Assembly (NCBI RefSeq): GCF_000003605.2
Contig: NW_003129333.1
Location: forward strand, 1-23,067
DNA from: Saccoglossus kowalevskii
Lineage: Eukaryota > Hemichordata > Enteropneusta > Harrimaniidae
DNA length: 23,067 nucleotides
Direction: 5' to 3'
Shown here: piece by piece, positions 20,305 through 23,067 of the stretch
Layout: every line of letters begins with the position of its first letter
Position numbering within the stretch: the first letter of the stretch is position 1
Notes under the pieces: generated by a model
The model's input: the letters and a program-made list of their open reading frames with translations, nothing else
Database searches by the model: none
Told to the model about the DNA's origin: nothing
Program-made: the position numbers and the translations under genes

Positions 20305-21760
20305 AAGTTTCTGCAGCTTGTCCCTAGAACTGATTTGCCTATGTCTACATTGCATGCAAGTTTCTGCAGCTTGTCCCTAGAACTGATTTGTGGTATTTCT
20401 ACATGCATACAAGTTTCTGCAGCTTGTCCCTAGAACTGATTTGTGGTATGTGTCTACATTGCATGAAAGTTTCTGCAGCTTGTCCCTAGAACTGATTTGT
20501 GGTATTTCTACATTCCATACAAGTTTCTGAAGCTTGTCCCAAGAACTGATTTGTGGTATGTCAACATTCCATGCAAGTTTCTGCAGCTTGTCCTAGAACT
20601 GATTTGTAGTATGTGTCTACATTGCATGCAAGTTTCTGCAGCTTGTGCCGAGAACTGATTTGTGGTATTTCTACATTCCATACAAGTTTCTGTAGCTTGT
20701 CCCTAGAACTGATTTGTGGTATGTGTCTACATTGCATGCAAGTTTCTGCAGCTTTGTCTCTAGAACTGATTTGTGGTATGTGTCTACATTGCATGCAAGT
20801 TTCTGCAGCTTGTCCCTAGACCTGAATTGTGGTATTTCTACATTCCATACAAGTTTCTGCAGCTTGTCCCTAGAACTGATTTGTGGGATGTGTCAATATT
20901 CCATGCAAGTTTCTGCAGCTTGTCCCTAGAACTGATTTGTGGTATTTCTACATTCCATACAAGTTTCTGCAGCTTGTCCCTAGAACTGACTTGTGGTATG
21001 TCTACATTGCATGTAAGTTTCTGCAGCTTGTCCCTTGAACTGATTTGTGGTATGTCTACATTCCATGCAAGTTTCTGTAGCTTGTTCCTAGAACTGATTT
21101 GTGGTATGTGTCTACATTGCATGCACGTTTCTGCAGCTTGTCTCTAGAACTGATTTGTGGTGTGTGTCTACATTGCATACAAGTTTCTGTAGCTTGTCCC
21201 TAGAACTGAATTGTGGTATGTGTCTACATTGCATACAAGTTTCTGCAGCTTGTCCCTAGAACTGATTTGTGGTATGTGTCTACATTGCATGCAAGTTTCT
21301 GCAGCTTGTCCCTAGAACTGATTTGTGGTATGTGTCTACATTGCATGCAAGTTTCTGCAGCTTGTCCTAGAACTGATTTGTAGTATGTGTCTACATTGCA
21401 TGCAAGTTTCTGCAGCTTGTGCCGAGAACTGATTTGTGGTATTTCTACATTCCATACAAGTTTCTGTAGCTTGTCCCTAGAACTGATTTGTGGTATGTGT
21501 CTACATTGCATGCAAGTTTCTGCAGCTTGTCTCTAGAACTGATTTGTGGTATGTGTCTACATTGCATGCAAGTTTCTGCAGCTTGTCCCTAGACCTGAAT
21601 TGTGGTATTTCTACATTCCATACAAGTTTCTGCAGCTTGTCCCTAGAACTGATTTGTGGGATGTGTCAATATTCCATGCAAGTTTCTGCAGCTTGTCCCT
21701 AGAACTGATTTGTGGTATTTCTACATTCCATACAAGTTTCTGCAGCTTGTCCCTAGAACT
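19440..21760 (+). repeat. Local three-fold amplification, periods about 932 and 774 bases
   Basis: The marker GCCGAGAAC occurs at 19715, 20647 and 21421, and TGGGATGTGTCAATATT at 19951, 20884 and 21657. The first two copies also share two private variants, CTACATGCATAC (19468 and 20400) and GCATGAAAG (19529 and 20461), at exactly 932 bases, so they are a direct duplication of about 17 units. Copies 2 and 3 share the join to the GACTTGTGG unit (20988 and 21761) at 773 bases. An extra T in GCTTTGTCTC (20752) is specific to copy 2. Confidence 0.9.
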
Positions 21761-22565
21761 GACTTGTGGTATGTCTACATTGCATGTAAGTTTCTGCAGC
21801 TTGTCCCTTGAACTGATTTATGGTATGTCAACATTCCATGGAAGTTTCTGTAGCTTGTCCCTAGAACTCATTTGTGGTATGTGTCTACATTGCATGCAAG
21901 TTTCTGCAGCTTGTCCCTAGAACTGATTTGTAGTATGTGTCTACATTGCATGCAAGTTTCTGCAGCTTTTCCCGTGAACTGATTTGTGGTATTTCTACAT
22001 TCCATACAAGTTTCTGCAGCTTGTCCCTAGAACTGATTTGTGGTATGTGTCTATATTCCATGCAAGTTTCTGCAGCTTGTCCCTAGAACTGATTTCTGGT
22101 ATTTCTACATTCCATACAAGTTTCTGCAGCTTGTCCCTAGAACTGATTTGTGGTATGTATCTACATTCCATACAAGTTTCTGCAGCTTGTCCCTCGAACT
22201 GATTTGTGGTATGTGTCTACATTGCATGCAAGTTTCTGCAGCTTGTCCCTAGAACTGATTTGTCTATGTCTACATTCCATGCAAGTTTCTGCAGATTGTC
22301 CCTAGAACTGATTTGTGGTATTTCTACATTGCATGCAACATTCTGCAGCTTGTTCCTAGAACTGATTTGTGGTATTTCTACATTCCATACAAGTTTCTGC
22401 AGCTTGTCCCTAGAACTGATTTGTGGTATGTGTCTACATTGCATGCAACTTTCTGCAGCTTGTCCCTAGAACTGATTTGTGGTATTTCTACATTCCATAC
22501 AAGTTTCTGCAGCTTGTTCCTAGAACTGATTTGTAGTATGTGTCTACATTGCATGCAAGTTTCTG
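21745..22565 (+). repeat. Higher-order block D, copy 2
   Basis: This block follows 18286-19106 at offset 3459, with ATTGCATGT where copy 1 has AATGCATGT (18319), TTTATGG and CATGGAAG kept, and CTGTAGCTTG where copy 1 has CTGTAGCATG (about 18390). It ends at 22565, where the sequence switches to a series matching 17066. Confidence 0.9.
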
Positions 22566-23059
22566 CAGCTGGTCCCTCGAACTGATTTGTAGTATGTGTC
22601 TACATTCCATACAATATTCTGTAGCTTGTCCCTAGAACTGATTTGTGGTATGTGTCTACATTGCATGCAAGATTCTGCAGCTTGTCCCTAGAACTGATTT
22701 TTAGTATGTGTCTACATTGCATGCAAGTTTCTGCAGCTTGTCCCGAGCACTGATTTGTGGTATTTCTACATTCCATACAAGTTTCTGCAACTTGTCCCTA
22801 GAACTGATTTGTGGTATGTCTACATTCCATGCAAGTTTCTGTAGCTTGTCCCTAGAACTGATTTGTGGTATGTCTACATTCCATGCAAGTTTCTGTAGCT
22901 TGTCCCTAGAACTGATTTGTGGTATGTGTCTACATTGCATGCAAGTTTCTGCAGCTTGTCCCTAGAACTGATTTGTGGTATGTGTCTACATTGCATGCAA
23001 GTTTCTGCAGCTTGTCCCTGGAACTGATTTGTGGTATGTGTCTTACATTGCATGCAAGT
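22566..23059 (+). repeat. Terminal block copied from about 17066-17558
   Basis: From GGTCCCTCGAAC (22571) the sequence follows 17066 onward at offset 5500, including ACAATATTCTG (22612), TTTTTAGTATG (22699) and CCCGAGCAC (22742). The same series also occurs at 4022-4500. One extra T (TCTTACATT, 23041) and the final bases break the match. Confidence 0.88.
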
Positions 23060-23067
23060 TGATGAAC
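23057..23067. other. Possible right edge of the array
   Basis: The last bases read AAGTTGATGAAC. Units continue AAGTTTCTGCAG, or AAGTTGATGTAG in marker units, so at most the last few bases depart from the repeat. With a departure this short, an array boundary, a private variant and a sequence end effect cannot be told apart. Confidence 0.3.

Larger units (their letters stand above)
13845..23060. repeat. Right mosaic domain: rearranged near-copies of left-domain blocks
   Basis: At 13845 the sequence switches to the TTGTCTATTTCTACATT unit type seen near 3221 and then follows left-domain blocks in a new order. 13850-14391 follows 3221-3762. 14392-14845 follows 2493-2946. 14846 to about 15460 follows the region from 3167. 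About 15508-15870 follows 961-1323. 16046-16760 resembles 18854-19120 and 5867-6200. 16974-18751 follows 3930-5761 with one unit missing. 19008-20304 follows 5745-7045. A local three-fold amplification lies at 19.4-21.8 kb, and 22566-23059 follows 17066-17558. The shared private variants make the block assignments firm; exact breakpoints are uncertain by up to one unit because neighbouring units are so alike. Confidence 0.88.
1..23067. repeat. Satellite DNA array, basic unit about 56 bp, all units in one orientation
   Basis: The window can be parsed end to end into direct copies of one unit. Counting from the CTGATTTGTGG motif, each copy runs through a variable centre (TATGTGTCTACATT or shorter), then GCATGCAAG or CCATACAAG, then TTTCTGCAGCTTG, and ends TCCCTAGAA. 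Units are 56 bases, or 54 or 53 in recurrent length classes, giving roughly 415-420 copies. No copy is inverted and no unrelated insertion interrupts the array. The consensus has no CpG and is T-rich on this strand. No protein gene, tRNA, rRNA or transposon is visible. Known satellites of this kind form heterochromatin, often near centromeres or telomeres; the location here cannot be told from sequence. It does not match the 171-base alpha satellite, simple telomere repeats or a CENP-B box as I know them. I do not recognise the family. Confidence 0.99.

Noticed and set aside
1-23067. CRISPR array
   Set aside because: The repeats are contiguous and the whole unit is conserved. There are no unique spacers of regular length and no cas genes.
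1-23067. Alpha satellite or another array bearing CENP-B boxes
   Set aside because: The unit is 56 bases, not 171, and it has no CGTTGGAA or CGGGA element. A centromeric role can be neither shown nor excluded.
1-23067. GGAAT-type satellite II/III, suggested by ATTCCAT
   Set aside because: ATTCCAT occurs at most once per unit in a subset of units; there is no five-base periodicity.
1-23067. Transposable element or retroelement insertion within the array
   Set aside because: I read through looking for a break in unit phase longer than a few bases, terminal inverted repeats, poly-A tails or target-site duplications and found none.

Overview
The whole 23,067-base window is one head-to-tail tandem repeat: a satellite array with a basic unit of about 56 bases (variants of 54 and 53, with occasional 1-base indels), roughly 415-420 units by length. 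I see no unique sequence longer than a few bases, no inverted units, no RNA gene, no mobile element and no credible protein gene. A satellite this long with nested higher-order repeats points to a eukaryotic nuclear genome, probably pericentromeric, subtelomeric or other heterochromatin. I do not recognise the family and will not name a species. The consensus unit is about 43% GC, has no CpG, and is T-rich on the given strand (21 T against 11 A).

Layout. (1) Left mosaic domain, 1-7075: 56-base units mixed with 54-base units (TATTTCTACATTCCATAC type) and 53-base units (TTGTCTATGTC type), arranged in long higher-order blocks. The clearest is a 1.3-kb block present twice 2041 bases apart. (2) Central domain, about 7076-13844: more uniform units, with CTGTAG common in place of CTGCAG. 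Short higher-order periods are visible (about 222-224, 336, 440, 666-668 and 890 bases), and a distinctive marker unit (TGTATGTAAG then TTATG or TGATG) ends several of them. (3) Right mosaic domain, 13845-about 23060: rebuilt from the left domain's blocks at very high similarity. Offsets of about 13.0-13.3 kb dominate, and there is a local three-fold amplification at 19.4-21.8 kb.

Open reading frames in all six frames are by-products of the repeat. A 56-base unit shifts frame at every copy while a 54-base unit keeps it, so the longest frames (up to 124 codons) sit mainly where 54-base units run together. What is informative here is the array's history: shared private variants reveal duplications, single-unit deletions and template-switch junctions. 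Each unit also carries short sequences matching known binding motifs (TGCATG on both strands; ACATTCCA in one class; TGTGGT), so transcripts or chromatin of the array could titrate binding proteins. That last point is inference only.
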